Positions 31,911 through 40,800 of a stretch of 64,000 bases of DNA are shown here, piece by piece. The position numbers were made by a program, and so were the translations under genes. Numbering within the stretch: position 1 is the stretch's first letter; the number at the start of each line of letters is the position of its first letter. Source of the DNA: JAZRWQ01 sp045541395 (GTDB lineage Bacteria > Bacillota > Clostridia > Oscillospirales > UMGS1783). Under the pieces are notes generated by a model. It had not been told where the DNA came from, did no database searches, and saw only the letters and a list, made by a program, of their open reading frames with translations. Where the stretch lies: the NCBI GenBank assembly GCA_045541395.1, contig JAZQIZ010000008.1:62001-126000 (forward strand), read 5' to 3'.

Positions 31911-32765
31911 ATGGATATGATAGGCAATATACGTCAGTTACTTAAACAGGCAGATGACGGCAAGTTCGCAATTCCGGCCTTTAACTATTCCGACGAATGG
32001 GAACTATACGGAATAGTTGCCGCCGCAGAAGAGCTTCGCTCACCTATAATTATTGCAACCATTGGCCAGGTTACCCAAGCCCATGGTTTTGAGTATTTAA
32101 GCTCCCTTGGAAACATAGTAGCAAAAAGAGCCTCCGTACCAATTGTGAACCATCTTGACCATTGTGTTGATGAAGAAAAATGCAAGCAGGCAATTGATGC
32201 CGGCTACCGTTCCGTAATGATAGACGGCTCACCTTTGCCCCTTGAGGATAATATGGCCCTTACCCGCACTATTGTTGAATATGCCGCGCCTCACGGTGTT
32301 GCGGTAGAAGCCGAGGTTGGCAGAATTTGCGGAAGCAACGCAGAAGGAACCTATACGGGAAAGGACTTCCTTGTTGAACTGGAATCCGCCGTTAAAATGG
32401 CCCAATGTGCAGATATTGCCTCATTGGCTATAGGAATTGGCACTGCTCACGGATTTTACGAAGAAAAACCCGAGCTTAATTTTAAGCGGCTTTGCGAAGT
32501 TAACGAAGCTATTGATACCCCGCTTGTGCTTCACGGCTGCAGCGGTCTTCCTGCAGAGGACGTTCAAAAGGCAATTCAGCTTGGTATAAATAAAGTAAAT
32601 ATAGGCACACAGCTCCATTATGCATACCTTCAGGAGCTTCAGGCCGTACTGAAAAGAGACCCTGAAACAACAAGCATAATAACAACAATGAAGCCTGTTG
32701 TAGAGCGGGTCAAGCATCAGGTTATGGAATGTATAAAAATGTGTATGTCTGATAATAAGGCGTAA
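31911..32765 (+). CDS. Class II fructose-bisphosphate aldolase family protein
   Basis: 284 residues, zinc-dependent aldolase of the FbaA/GatY/KbaY family. Metal ligands lie in V-N-H-L-D-H-C-V-D (about 80-87), I-G-T-A-H-G-F and V/L-L-H-G-C-S-G, and the C-terminal N-I-G-T-Q-L loop binds phosphate. The family cleaves ketose 1,6-bisphosphates or related ketose phosphates to dihydroxyacetone phosphate plus an aldehyde. ATG at 31917 is six bases further from GGAAGGTG and is also a possible start. First gene of a DeoR-controlled operon with a DhaKL pair, so the substrate is probably a short-chain ketose phosphate rather than fructose 1,6-bisphosphate. Confidence 0.88.
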   Translation: MDMIGNIRQLLKQADDGKFAIPAFNYSDEWELYGIVAAAEELRSPIIIATIGQVTQAHGFEYLSSLGNIVAKRASVPIVNHLDHCVDEEKCKQAIDAGYRSVMIDGSPLPLEDNMALTRTIVEYAAPHGVAVEAEVGRICGSNAEGTYTGKDFLVELESAVKMAQCADIASLAIGIGTAHGFYEEKPELNFKRLCEVNEAIDTPLVLHGCSGLPAEDVQKAIQLGINKVNIGTQLHYAYLQELQAVLKRDPETTSIITTMKPVVERVKHQVMECIKMCMSDNKA

Positions 32766-32784
32766 AAAGAAAGTGGGTATAAAA

Positions 32785-33828
32785 ATGGAAAATACAATGA
32801 AAGCGGTTGTTGTAAAGGGTTCGGGTATTGTTGAAATAGAAAATAATATACCTATCCCCGAAATAGGCGAATACGAAGCTCTTGTAAGAATTCGCGCCTG
32901 CGGATATTGCAACGGCACGGATTCACATATTATTGCAGGCACTCTTACCAAAGAAGGGGGTATGGGTGAGTTGCCCACAATTTTAGGGCATGAGGGCGCA
33001 GGCGAAGTTGTGAAATTAGGCAGCAAAGTGCGCTACATAAAATTGGGAGACCGTTTTATCCGTCCCAATTTACCTAAAGAGCCGGCCCCCGGTTACTCAC
33101 GTACCTACGGAAATATGTCGGAGTACGGCATTGTTGCAGATAAAAAAGCAATGCTTGAAGACGGTATTCCCGAAGAGGATATTCCTTATAATGACAGCCA
33201 GGGGCAGTTCCCCAACGATATGGATTTTGTAGACGGCGGCGTATTGCTTTCCCTTTTGGAGTGTCATAGCTCTATTGAACATTTCGGTATTTGCGAAGGC
33301 AGTAAGGTTTTAATTTACGGCTGCGGGCCTATGGGTCTGGGGATGCTGAGAATGATAAAATTAAAATCCCCCTCTGTTGTTGCAGTTATTGATGCGCAGG
33401 AAGACCGTCTTGAAATGGCAAGGGAAGCCGGCGCAGACATTGCCGTTAACTTCAAAAAAGAAAACGTGGACGAGGTGCTTAACGGCGAAAAGTTTGATTT
33501 TGTGGTTGACTGTGTAGGCTCTTCGTCAATAGTAATAGAAGGATCTCATCGCTTAAAGCAGGGAGGAAAGCTTTGCGGAATGGGCGTTTTGAGATCAGAC
33601 GATTGTATGATAGATGCTTCTAAGCTGCAGAATAACACAACGCTTCATATGCACAATTTCACCTATAAACGTTTTGATTCCCTTGAGCCCGTTCTTCAGC
33701 TTATAAAGGAAAAAAAATTGGATCCCAAGAGCTTTTACTCCCACGTTCTTCCCTTAAGTGAGATCAACCGTGCGGTAGAAATGGTAAAGAACAAAGAAGT
33801 ACTGAAAATTGTGTTTACCATAGACTGA
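32785..33828 (+). CDS. Zinc-type alcohol/polyol dehydrogenase without a structural zinc lobe
   Basis: Start at ATG 32785 (an upstream GTG is not preferred). MDR family: catalytic-zinc ligands in A-C-G-Y-C-N-G-T-D and G-H-E-G-A-G-E, nucleotide motif G-C-G-P-M-G-L-G (about 180). The four-cysteine structural zinc lobe of horse-liver-type enzymes is absent; the corresponding stretch reads R-P-N-L-P-K-E-P. Predicted to oxidise a polyol or reduce a ketose with NAD(P). Follows the aldolase by 19 bp and precedes DhaL by 14 bp, all in one operon. Confidence 0.85.
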   Translation: MENTMKAVVVKGSGIVEIENNIPIPEIGEYEALVRIRACGYCNGTDSHIIAGTLTKEGGMGELPTILGHEGAGEVVKLGSKVRYIKLGDRFIRPNLPKEPAPGYSRTYGNMSEYGIVADKKAMLEDGIPEEDIPYNDSQGQFPNDMDFVDGGVLLSLLECHSSIEHFGICEGSKVLIYGCGPMGLGMLRMIKLKSPSVVAVIDAQEDRLEMAREAGADIAVNFKKENVDEVLNGEKFDFVVDCVGSSSIVIEGSHRLKQGGKLCGMGVLRSDDCMIDASKLQNNTTLHMHNFTYKRFDSLEPVLQLIKEKKLDPKSFYSHVLPLSEINRAVEMVKNKEVLKIVFTID

Positions 33829-33842
33829 AAAGGAGAAACCTT

Positions 33843-34469
33843 ATGGATATGAATAAAATTAAAGCCGTATTTGCAAATGCGGCAAATATACTTGTTGAAA
33901 AAGAATCATATCTTTGTGATCTTGACGGCGAAACCGGCGATGGAGACCACGGCATTACAGCCGCCAAAATAGGTAAAGCTATAGCTAATGCAGCTGAGAA
34001 CTTTAAGGCTGATGATATCAGCGAATTTTTCTACTGTATTTTTGATGAAATAATGACAATCAACGGCGGTTCTATAGCTCCTCTTTGGGCGCTTATGGCC
34101 GACGGCGCGGCAAATGCTTTAAAAGGTGAGGGTATCAGCTCTCCTGTAAAATCTGCATTTAACGGAGCTCTTGCAGGTATCCGCGAGGTAAGCTCAGCTG
34201 CCGAAGGTGATAAGAGCCTTGCAGACCCGCTTATTGCTGCAATTAATGCAGTTAACTGCGAAGAAACCGATTCTGCAGTGCTTTTAAACAAGGCCGCAAA
34301 GGCTGCTTGGGCTGCAGCAGAGGATACAAAAAATATGCCGGCAAAATTCGGCAGAGCAAAAAATCTTCCGGATAAGGGCCTTGGTCACCTTGACCCCGGT
34401 GCCGTATCCTTTGCTATGTTCGTAAATGAATTAAGCCGCAGTTACAAGGAGGCTACCGATGAAAAATAA
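33843..34469 (+). CDS. dhaL: Dihydroxyacetone kinase-type subunit DhaL
   Basis: 208-residue nucleotide-binding subunit. Magnesium/ADP motif G-E-T-G-D-G-D-H-G near residue 32, N-G-G-S-I-A-P-L-W and C-terminal G-L-G-H-L-D-P-G-A-V-S fit DhaL. It transfers phosphate to the substrate held by DhaK. It comes before dhaK here, the reverse of the usual dhaKLM order, and overlaps it by 11 nt. No DhaM or PTS gene is visible nearby, so the phosphate donor (ATP or a PTS protein elsewhere) is not determined. Confidence 0.9.
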   Translation: MDMNKIKAVFANAANILVEKESYLCDLDGETGDGDHGITAAKIGKAIANAAENFKADDISEFFYCIFDEIMTINGGSIAPLWALMADGAANALKGEGISSPVKSAFNGALAGIREVSSAAEGDKSLADPLIAAINAVNCEETDSAVLLNKAAKAAWAAAEDTKNMPAKFGRAKNLPDKGLGHLDPGAVSFAMFVNELSRSYKEATDEK

Positions 34470-35463
34470 ATTTATAAATAATCCCGAAACCGTAACAGAT
34501 GAAATGCTCGAAGGCCTTGCCCTTGTAATGAGCGACTATATTGACGTTGACGGCCATATTGTATCCCGCAAGGGCTTTAAAGAAGACAAAACACCTCAGG
34601 TTACCTGTGTAACCTTAGGCGGAAGCGGCCACGAACCCAGCTCCCTTGGTTTTTGCGGCAGGGGCTGGGAATGTATAAAGGTGATCGGCGACGTTTTTGC
34701 GGCACCGTCTCCTGCGGCGGTTGCCCAAGGACTCTTAATGGCCGATAGAGGCAAGGGCGTTCTGCTTTACGCCGGCAATCACGCAGGCGATGTGTTAAGT
34801 GCTGTTTTAGCAAAGAAGATGGCCGCAAGAAAGGGGCTTACCAACGTTGAACTGGTTATTTTCGGTGATGACGTATCAAGCTTCTCCCGGGAGGAAAAAT
34901 CTCAGCGCCGCGGTATGGGTTGCAGCCTTGGCCTCGGCAAAGTAATCGGCAGTGCCTGTGACAGCGGCCGTACCCTTGAACAGGTAAAAGATATAGCACT
35001 GCGTTTTGCAGATAACACCGCCTCTATTGCAGCGGCAAACCGTGGCTCAACACACCCTGTTACCGGAAAAGAAATATCCCGAATTTCGGAAGGAAGAATG
35101 GTTATTGGTATGGGCCAGCACGGCGAAGGCAACGGAGGCGACAGAGAGCTTGTTTCTGCAGAAGCTACCGTAAAAGAAATGGCAGACCGCCTTATATCAG
35201 ATCTGTCCTTGAAATCCGGCGACAACGTATACGTACTTGTTAACGGCTCAGGCTCCACAACCTATATGGAACTTCTTATAGTTTACAAAGACGTAGCTAA
35301 GTACCTTGAAGAAAAGGGAATAAAGGTTGTATGCAAGCTTGTGGGCGAATATCTTACAACCCAGGAACAGGGCGGATTCCAGCTTAGCATTACCAAATTA
35401 GACGACGAGCTTACAGAGCTTTTAAAAACACCTTGCAATACATTCTTTAAAAGACAACTTTAA
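34459..35463 (+). CDS. dhaK: Dihydroxyacetone kinase-type subunit DhaK
   Basis: 334-residue substrate-binding subunit. G-G-S-G-H-E-P-S-S-L-G-F matches the DhaK signature, and the substrate-anchoring histidine lies in G-M-G-Q-H-G-E-G-N. D-A-K-family kinases phosphorylate dihydroxyacetone, but some paired subunits are known for other small ketoses such as erythrulose and apulose. The neighbours (aldolase, polyol dehydrogenase, aldehyde dehydrogenase) make a C4-C5 ketose possible. The start lies in dhaL, so translation is coupled. Confidence 0.9.
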   Translation: MKNKFINNPETVTDEMLEGLALVMSDYIDVDGHIVSRKGFKEDKTPQVTCVTLGGSGHEPSSLGFCGRGWECIKVIGDVFAAPSPAAVAQGLLMADRGKGVLLYAGNHAGDVLSAVLAKKMAARKGLTNVELVIFGDDVSSFSREEKSQRRGMGCSLGLGKVIGSACDSGRTLEQVKDIALRFADNTASIAAANRGSTHPVTGKEISRISEGRMVIGMGQHGEGNGGDRELVSAEATVKEMADRLISDLSLKSGDNVYVLVNGSGSTTYMELLIVYKDVAKYLEEKGIKVVCKLVGEYLTTQEQGGFQLSITKLDDELTELLKTPCNTFFKRQL

Positions 35464-35488
35464 TTAAACGAAAGGACAGGAACAAACA

Positions 35489-36928
35489 ATGAAAATGATC
35501 ATCAATGGCTTACACAAAGACGCAGCAGACGGAAACGTACAGCAAGTAATTAATCCTTACGATCTTACTTTGGTTGATACAGTTCCCGCCGCTACTGCTT
35601 CCGATATTGACGATGCCGTACAGGCAGCAGTTATCGGTAAGAAAATTTGGAAGAATACTCCCATGCACGAAAGGATTCGTATTCTTAAAAAGTTTACTGC
35701 ACTGGTTGAAAGAGACCGCGAAAAGATCCGCCGGGTAATGTGCAACGAAATAGGCAAAACAGTGGGCGGCTGCGACGGCGAAATAACCGCTTGTGTTAGC
35801 ATTTTTAATGCATACTGCAGCAAGGGTGCCGTATATGCAACAGAAACTCTGCCCCTTAATTCCGACCCCGGCTGTACAGGTGATATTATTTTTACCGTAA
35901 GAGAGCCCTTAGGCGTTATTGCCTGCATAGTACCCTATAACTATCCCGTTGAATTGTATGCGCAGAAGGTTGCTCCTGCTCTTGTTGCCGGCAATTCTGT
36001 TATAGTTAAGCCTGCAAGCGATACTCCTTTAAGCTCTATTATGATCACGGAGCTGCTTTTGGAAGCAGGCGTTCCCAAGGAAGTTATTCAAATAGTTACA
36101 GGCAGTGGCGCTAAAATCGGCACACAACTGGCTTTACACCCGAACGTTGATGCAATAAGCCTTACAGGCAGCACCGAAGTAGGTATAGATACTGCTTCAA
36201 ACTGCGCAAAAACACTTAAAAAGGTTTTCCTGGAACTTGGCGGAAACGACCCTATTATTATATTTGATGATGCGGATATTGACCGCGCTGTAAAGGAAAC
36301 TCTTTTGGGCAGAGCATCTAATTCCGGCCAGACCTGCTGTGCTACAAAGCGTATGCTTGTTCAGAAGGGTGTTGTAGATATTTATACCGAAAAGCTTGTT
36401 GAGGCTCTTAAGCAGATTAAAGTTGGCGATCCTCACGATCCCGAAACCGCAGTAGGCCCTCTGATCAACGAAAAAGCGGCAATTGCAGTTGAACAGCAGA
36501 TCAACGATACTGTAGCTCTCGGCGCAAAGGTTGTATACGGCGGTAAGCGTATTAACCGTACATTTATTGAGCCTACAGTGCTTTCAGGAGTAACAAAGGA
36601 TATGCCTATTGCAAAAGAACTGGAAGTATTCGGCCCCGTATTCCCCATTATTGCATTTGATGACGTTAACGAAGCTATAGAAATTGCAAACCAGACCCCC
36701 TATGGCCTTTCCGGCGGCGTTATGACCAACGATACCGGAATAGCCCTTAAAGTTGCTATGAACATAGAAGCCGGCACCTGCGTTATCAACGGTTGCGGCA
36801 ACTACAGAACCACCTACCATGCATTCGGCGGTTATAAAATGACAGGTATCGGCCGCGAAGGCTGCGGTTATACCCTTGATGAATTCACTCAGGTCAAAAG
36901 CATAGCCCTTAAGCAGATGATAAAGTAA
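35489..36928 (+). CDS. NAD(P)-dependent aldehyde dehydrogenase
   Basis: 479 residues, full-length ALDH superfamily. Catalytic cysteine in S-G-Q-T-C-C-A-T-K-R (about 285), general base in L-E-L-G-G-N-D, and cofactor motif L-T-G-S-T-E-V-G. Predicted to oxidise a small aldehyde released by the aldolase, such as glycolaldehyde, lactaldehyde or glyceraldehyde 3-phosphate. Last gene of the operon, followed by a terminator; it begins 25 bp after dhaK. Confidence 0.88.
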   Translation: MKMIINGLHKDAADGNVQQVINPYDLTLVDTVPAATASDIDDAVQAAVIGKKIWKNTPMHERIRILKKFTALVERDREKIRRVMCNEIGKTVGGCDGEITACVSIFNAYCSKGAVYATETLPLNSDPGCTGDIIFTVREPLGVIACIVPYNYPVELYAQKVAPALVAGNSVIVKPASDTPLSSIMITELLLEAGVPKEVIQIVTGSGAKIGTQLALHPNVDAISLTGSTEVGIDTASNCAKTLKKVFLELGGNDPIIIFDDADIDRAVKETLLGRASNSGQTCCATKRMLVQKGVVDIYTEKLVEALKQIKVGDPHDPETAVGPLINEKAAIAVEQQINDTVALGAKVVYGGKRINRTFIEPTVLSGVTKDMPIAKELEVFGPVFPIIAFDDVNEAIEIANQTPYGLSGGVMTNDTGIALKVAMNIEAGTCVINGCGNYRTTYHAFGGYKMTGIGREGCGYTLDEFTQVKSIALKQMIK

Positions 36929-36932
36929 AAAC

Positions 36933-36966
36933 AAAAAGAGCTTGAAGATCATTCAAGCTCTTTTTT
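36933..36966. terminator. Terminator of the DhaKL operon
   Basis: Stem AAAAAGAGCTTGAA / TTCAAGCTCTTTTT with loop GATCA and a T-run. Confidence 0.92.
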
Positions 36967-37001
36967 ATTGCCCGTTAAAAAATTTCAAAGCAAAGCCGTT
37001 T

Positions 37002-38417
37002 TCAGCGCCTTTTAATGAGTATATTTTCAAAATCCGAAGGCATACAGTTGTCAGAGTAATTATCGTAAGAATAGCCCGAGTCTATAGAGTTTTTTAATTT
37101 CCCGTAATATTGCAGCCCTTCTTTATTGTAAACAGCAAGGTAACAGCCGCAGCTTTCGTAGCCTATTTCGTCTATAAGGCTGTCGGCAATAGCAAGCTGA
37201 CCGTCCTTGTAATGAACTGCCGTGCCGGAGTGAATATCGGTGTATTCATCAAATTTGCTGAATGCGTCCTCAATAAATAAAGCCTCTTTATAGCCTTTTG
37301 CATCCTTTTCAAAAAGGGCTATATTTTCATTAAAGGCAAACAGAAAAAAGTTGTCCTTTCGAATACAACGTACAAAACCTGTTGCTTCATTCTCATAGGT
37401 GGTTTTATTTATAAGCTTATGGCTTTTTGTGCTTATATCATAAACAAAGGTGTCGTTCATATTGGAGGTCATAATAATAAGATGCTCTTCGCTTTTATCA
37501 ACCCCTAAAAACAAAACGGTTTCATCTTCATTGAGAGGGAATGCGGTCGTTAAAGAGGAAGGGTCTATGCCGCTTTCCCTTTGGTTGGAGGGAATACTGT
37601 AGTCTATAGAATATATCCCGTAGCCTCCTTCTATTTTGCCAAGATCCGGCTGAGCAATATCTTCTCCTGTTTTGGTGTTATAGGAGTAGTTGTTAATAGG
37701 GAAATAGGCTCTGTTTTTTGTGTAGGTGGGAATGTTATGCTCCTTATAGGCGGTATTGCCTAAGGAATAACAGCTTTCTTCTATTCCCATGCTGATCCCG
37801 CCAAGATCTTTGCCTACGGAAAGGATCATAAAGTCTTCTTCAATAACGGGTATTTTAAAGAATTCATAAAAGCGGTCGTAAACCTCCTTTATATCCTTGT
37901 AATTATAAATTTCAAGGTTCTCATAGCCTGTAACGTTCCAGCTTATATGGGGCAGGTCAATATTAACCGAAACAGGGTAGTATTCATAGTAATCCTTTAA
38001 AAATACCGTGCGCTCCTCCTCGCCGGAAGGGCCAATGCTGTCGTAAATTTCCTTAATAGCCTTTGAAATGCCCTGCTGCTTTTCTGCGGGAACGGTAGTA
38101 TCAAAGTCGAATTCTATGCTTGAAGGCAGGGTAACCCCCTGATAGTTTATTTCCTCGTTATGGTATTGAACCGTATCAAAATACTCAAAGCTTGTATTTG
38201 TACTGCCGTTTTGATACTCAGTTTCCCAAAAAAGCTGATTATTAAGCTGATATCTGGTTATAATACTGTAATTTTGGGCAATGGCTTTGTTGCCGTAAAT
38301 AACCTCTTCGGTAACGGTGAAATCATCACTCTGCTTATTTAAATTTACAGCAATAGCGCTTACGCTTAAGGAGAAAGCCAGAATAAGAGCAAGAAGAGTA
38401 ATAATAAATTTCTTCAT
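37002..38417 (-). CDS. Exported protein of unknown function, last gene of an ABC transporter operon
   Basis: N-terminal signal sequence with hydrophobic core I-T-L-L-A-L-I-L-A-F-S-L-S-V-S-A, no lipobox. The 440-residue remainder is beta-rich, acidic and tyrosine-rich; residues about 300-450 read as propeller-like blades (T-V-L-F-L-G-V-D, H-L-I-I-M-T-S-N-M-N). I do not recognise a family. The ATG directly follows the ATPase stop (TAAATG), with the ribosome binding site inside the ATPase gene, so it is translationally coupled to an ABC transporter and may be its exported partner. Confidence 0.75.
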   Translation of the reverse strand: MKKFIITLLALILAFSLSVSAIAVNLNKQSDDFTVTEEVIYGNKAIAQNYSIITRYQLNNQLFWETEYQNGSTNTSFEYFDTVQYHNEEINYQGVTLPSSIEFDFDTTVPAEKQQGISKAIKEIYDSIGPSGEEERTVFLKDYYEYYPVSVNIDLPHISWNVTGYENLEIYNYKDIKEVYDRFYEFFKIPVIEEDFMILSVGKDLGGISMGIEESCYSLGNTAYKEHNIPTYTKNRAYFPINNYSYNTKTGEDIAQPDLGKIEGGYGIYSIDYSIPSNQRESGIDPSSLTTAFPLNEDETVLFLGVDKSEEHLIIMTSNMNDTFVYDISTKSHKLINKTTYENEATGFVRCIRKDNFFLFAFNENIALFEKDAKGYKEALFIEDAFSKFDEYTDIHSGTAVHYKDGQLAIADSLIDEIGYESCGCYLAVYNKEGLQYYGKLKNSIDSGYSYDNYSDNCMPSDFENILIKRR

Positions 38418-39152
38418 TTATTCCTCCTCCCCCCGTATTTCACTAAGGGCATTGCCTACTCGCGAAGGGCTGTAGCGGTAGCGCTCTTTAATATAATCTA
38501 CAAGCCCTGTGTTTACCGCCTCTAAGTCCTCGGTTTTAACGTCGGCAATAATGCAGCCCTTTTTAATAAGTATTGCGCGGCTTATAAAGGAAGAGACCTC
38601 CTCTATAAGGTGGGTGGAAAGGAGTATGGTTTCCTCAGGCTCAAGTATGCCTAAGAGCACCTTGTAAAAATCCTCCCTGTTAAAAATATCGTTGCCTGCA
38701 AAGGGCTCATCCATAATTATAAGGTTTGCGCCCTGGGAAAGAGCAAGAATAACCTCAAACTGATTTTTCTGGCCTGTAGAGAAAAAACGGATATTCTTAT
38801 TCATAGGCAATTCAAAAAACTCCATAAGCCCAATAAACCGCTTCTCATTGAATCTTTCAAAATGCTCCTTATAAAAAAGCATATGGCCTTTGGCGGTTAT
38901 ATCGGGGAAGAAGGAATGTTCGCTTGTGGCAAAAGAAATTTTTGCAATATTCTTTTTGCTTATAGGCTCACCTTCAAATAATATTTCCCCCTTGTAAGGC
39001 AGAAACCCTAAAATGCATTTCATAAGGGTGGTTTTGCCGGCTCCGTTTTCGCCGAATAAACCAATTATCTCGCCGCCGCCTAAATGAAGGTCAATATTCT
39101 TAAGAGCGGCCTTTGTTCCGTAATATTTAGTTAGATCTTTTATATCAACCAT
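38418..39152 (-). CDS. ABC transporter ATP-binding protein (YtrB-like)
   Basis: Start chosen at ATG 39152, behind GGGAG; an in-frame ATG at 39167 overlaps that site. Walker A G-E-N-G-A-G-K-T-T, Walker B I-M-D-E-P-F-A-G, H-loop S-T-H-L-I-E-E-V. The signature is degenerate, F-S-T-G-Q-K-N-Q. Predicted to energise export or signalling by the two small membrane proteins encoded upstream. Belongs to the operon starting with the YtrA regulator at 40734. Confidence 0.88.
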   Translation of the reverse strand: MVDIKDLTKYYGTKAALKNIDLHLGGGEIIGLFGENGAGKTTLMKCILGFLPYKGEILFEGEPISKKNIAKISFATSEHSFFPDITAKGHMLFYKEHFERFNEKRFIGLMEFFELPMNKNIRFFSTGQKNQFEVILALSQGANLIIMDEPFAGNDIFNREDFYKVLLGILEPEETILLSTHLIEEVSSFISRAILIKKGCIIADVKTEDLEAVNTGLVDYIKERYRYSPSRVGNALSEIRGEEE

Positions 39153-39640
39153 TTTAAATTCTCCCATATATTTAATAACTGATCAGGCGCCTGCCAGCCT
39201 TCGGGTATAACCGTAATAAAAATAAGATAATAAATAACAATAAGTAAAAGTCCCGTTAAGGTGAATACCAATGCCAATAATACAGGCAGGAAAAACACCC
39301 TCTTATATAATTCGCTTTTTCTTTCAAGGCGCTTTAAGGTGTAAATGCTTTTTGCGCCGTTGAACAAATAAATGTAATTATAAACCGCCGTAAGTAAAGA
39401 GCAAATTATGCCTAAAGGAAAATACTTAAAACAGTTTTCCATTAAGTGAAAACAATCAGCCTTTGTTTCTTCGGGTATTATCGGAGCCTTGCCAAAGGAA
39501 TATGCAATGCTTTCGTAACAACCCTTCAGATTCCCGAAAAAATGAAAGCTTGTAAGTAAGGCTAAGGCCATAAGCGTTATAAACAACACCTTAAATATTT
39601 TAAGCTTTAATCCTAAGGGCGCGTAGTTTTCCAATTTCAT
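39140..39640 (-). CDS. ABC-2-like membrane protein (smaller subunit)
   Basis: Start at ATG 39640 after AAAGGAGGAGG. 166 residues with three or four hydrophobic helices and short loops; no recognisable motif beyond membrane character. It overlaps the ATPase gene start and the upstream membrane gene stop (ATGA), so the subunits are made together. Confidence 0.75.
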   Translation of the reverse strand: MKLENYAPLGLKLKIFKVLFITLMALALLTSFHFFGNLKGCYESIAYSFGKAPIIPEETKADCFHLMENCFKYFPLGIICSLLTAVYNYIYLFNGAKSIYTLKRLERKSELYKRVFFLPVLLALVFTLTGLLLIVIYYLIFITVIPEGWQAPDQLLNIWENLKWLI

Positions 39641-40359
39641 TTTGCCTCCTCCTTTAATGCTCGCTCTATTAGGTGACAAAGAATTACTACCACCGAAACG
39701 GTTATTACTACCACCGAATTTGCCCAGTTTTCAAGCTCGGGCGCAAAAAATAATACTGCGAAAACAGGCATTGCCAGCGCAAAAAATGAAAACTTGCCCT
39801 GCCTTTGCTTAAAGGAAAACTGAGCAGAGGCAACGCCCAGAGCCGCACATAAAATAAGGTTTCTTACCCATAAATGAATTGCCTTAAGGGGAATGATCGA
39901 ATGTAAAAACTCATTTCTGTAGTAGGCTAAAAATACGTCCTTAGGGAAATAGGCCTGCGCAGGTATAAGTAAACTGTATATATCCATAAGCCTGTAGCTT
40001 ATATAAGCTTCATATAACCATACTAAGAGGAAAATCAGGAAATTGTATACTGCCTGTAAAACAAAAAACTGTTCCTCGGTTATTTGCAGGCGGCTTACTG
40101 TATATCCGGCTTTGGAACCTAAGCCGTTTCCTGTAAGGCTCAGAATTACGTATATTAAAATAAACTCAATAATAAAAACAACAGGAATAAAGGCTCTTCC
40201 CAATACTATCTCAGGGGCAAACTCTAAGGTTTGCGGGTAGTTTGCAACAGCAAAATATACTAAAGCCCTTTGAATAAGCCCTCCCGCAAACAGAATAACC
40301 AATACCTTTAAAAGGCTGCATCTTGCAAAAAAAGAAAATACCGATAAATGCTTTCTCAT
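39637..40359 (-). CDS. ABC-2-like membrane protein (larger subunit)
   Basis: 240 residues with about six hydrophobic helices, typical of ytrCD/ABC-2 permeases of GntR-linked transporters in Bacillota. It is the first structural gene after the YtrA-type regulator, 6 bp away. The transported substrate is not predictable; related Bacillus systems respond to cell-wall-active peptides. Confidence 0.75.
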   Translation of the reverse strand: MRKHLSVFSFFARCSLLKVLVILFAGGLIQRALVYFAVANYPQTLEFAPEIVLGRAFIPVVFIIEFILIYVILSLTGNGLGSKAGYTVSRLQITEEQFFVLQAVYNFLIFLLVWLYEAYISYRLMDIYSLLIPAQAYFPKDVFLAYYRNEFLHSIIPLKAIHLWVRNLILCAALGVASAQFSFKQRQGKFSFFALAMPVFAVLFFAPELENWANSVVVITVSVVVILCHLIERALKEEAK

Positions 40360-40365
40360 TTTTTC

Positions 40366-40734
40366 TCACCAATACCTTTCCAGAAGCAAAACAGCCTCAT
40401 CCTTTGAAAACCCCGTTTGCTTAAGCAAACTAACAGCCTTTAAGGCTCTTGTTTTTGTAAGCTCATCTTTAATTTCGGCTGCTTTTTCTTCTGTTACGGA
40501 AATATTACTTTTGGCGCCCGCCTGAGAAATAATAATGCTTTCGTCCTCCAGCAGTTTATAAGCCTTTTGCACTGTATTTGGGTTTACCCCCAAAAGAGCA
40601 GAAAGTACCCTGCGGGAAGGAAGCTCATCATTATTCTTTATTTCACCCGAAACGATCCCGCTTTTAATAAATGAGATTATCTGCAGGTAAATGGGAATGC
40701 CGTCTTCCGCCTTGAAATTTGTAAATTCGATCAT
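40366..40734 (-). CDS. GntR-family regulator, YtrA subfamily
   Basis: 122 residues: a winged helix-turn-helix (P-I-Y-L-Q-I-I-S-F-I-K-S-G-I, then L-S-A-L-L-G-V-N-P-N-T-V-Q-K-A-Y-K-L-L-E) and a short 40-residue dimerisation tail, the YtrA type. It leads a five-gene operon whose promoter is covered by two identical-architecture dyads, so autorepression is very likely. The ATG follows GAGG. Confidence 0.93.
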   Translation of the reverse strand: MIEFTNFKAEDGIPIYLQIISFIKSGIVSGEIKNNDELPSRRVLSALLGVNPNTVQKAYKLLEDESIIISQAGAKSNISVTEEKAAEIKDELTKTRALKAVSLLKQTGFSKDEAVLLLERYW

Positions 40735-40746
40735 ATGGTTAACCTC

Positions 40747-40770
40747 ACTGTATTATTCGATTAATACGGT
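40747..40770. promoter_or_regulatory. YtrA operator 1
   Basis: ACTGTATTA-N6-TAATACGGT, imperfect dyad of 24 bp lying downstream of the -10 box in the mRNA leader region. Confidence 0.75.
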
Positions 40771-40776
40771 TTTGTG

Positions 40777-40800
40777 ACTGTACTATACCACTAATACAGT
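40777..40800. promoter_or_regulatory. YtrA operator 2
   Basis: ACTGTACTA-N6-TAATACAGT, 24 bp, centre 30 bp from the first. It spans the spacer and -10 of the promoter. Confidence 0.8.

Noticed and set aside
32421..33026. 201-codon frame opposite the aldolase / dehydrogenase junction
   Set aside because: Crosses two conserved genes on the other strand without ribosome binding site.
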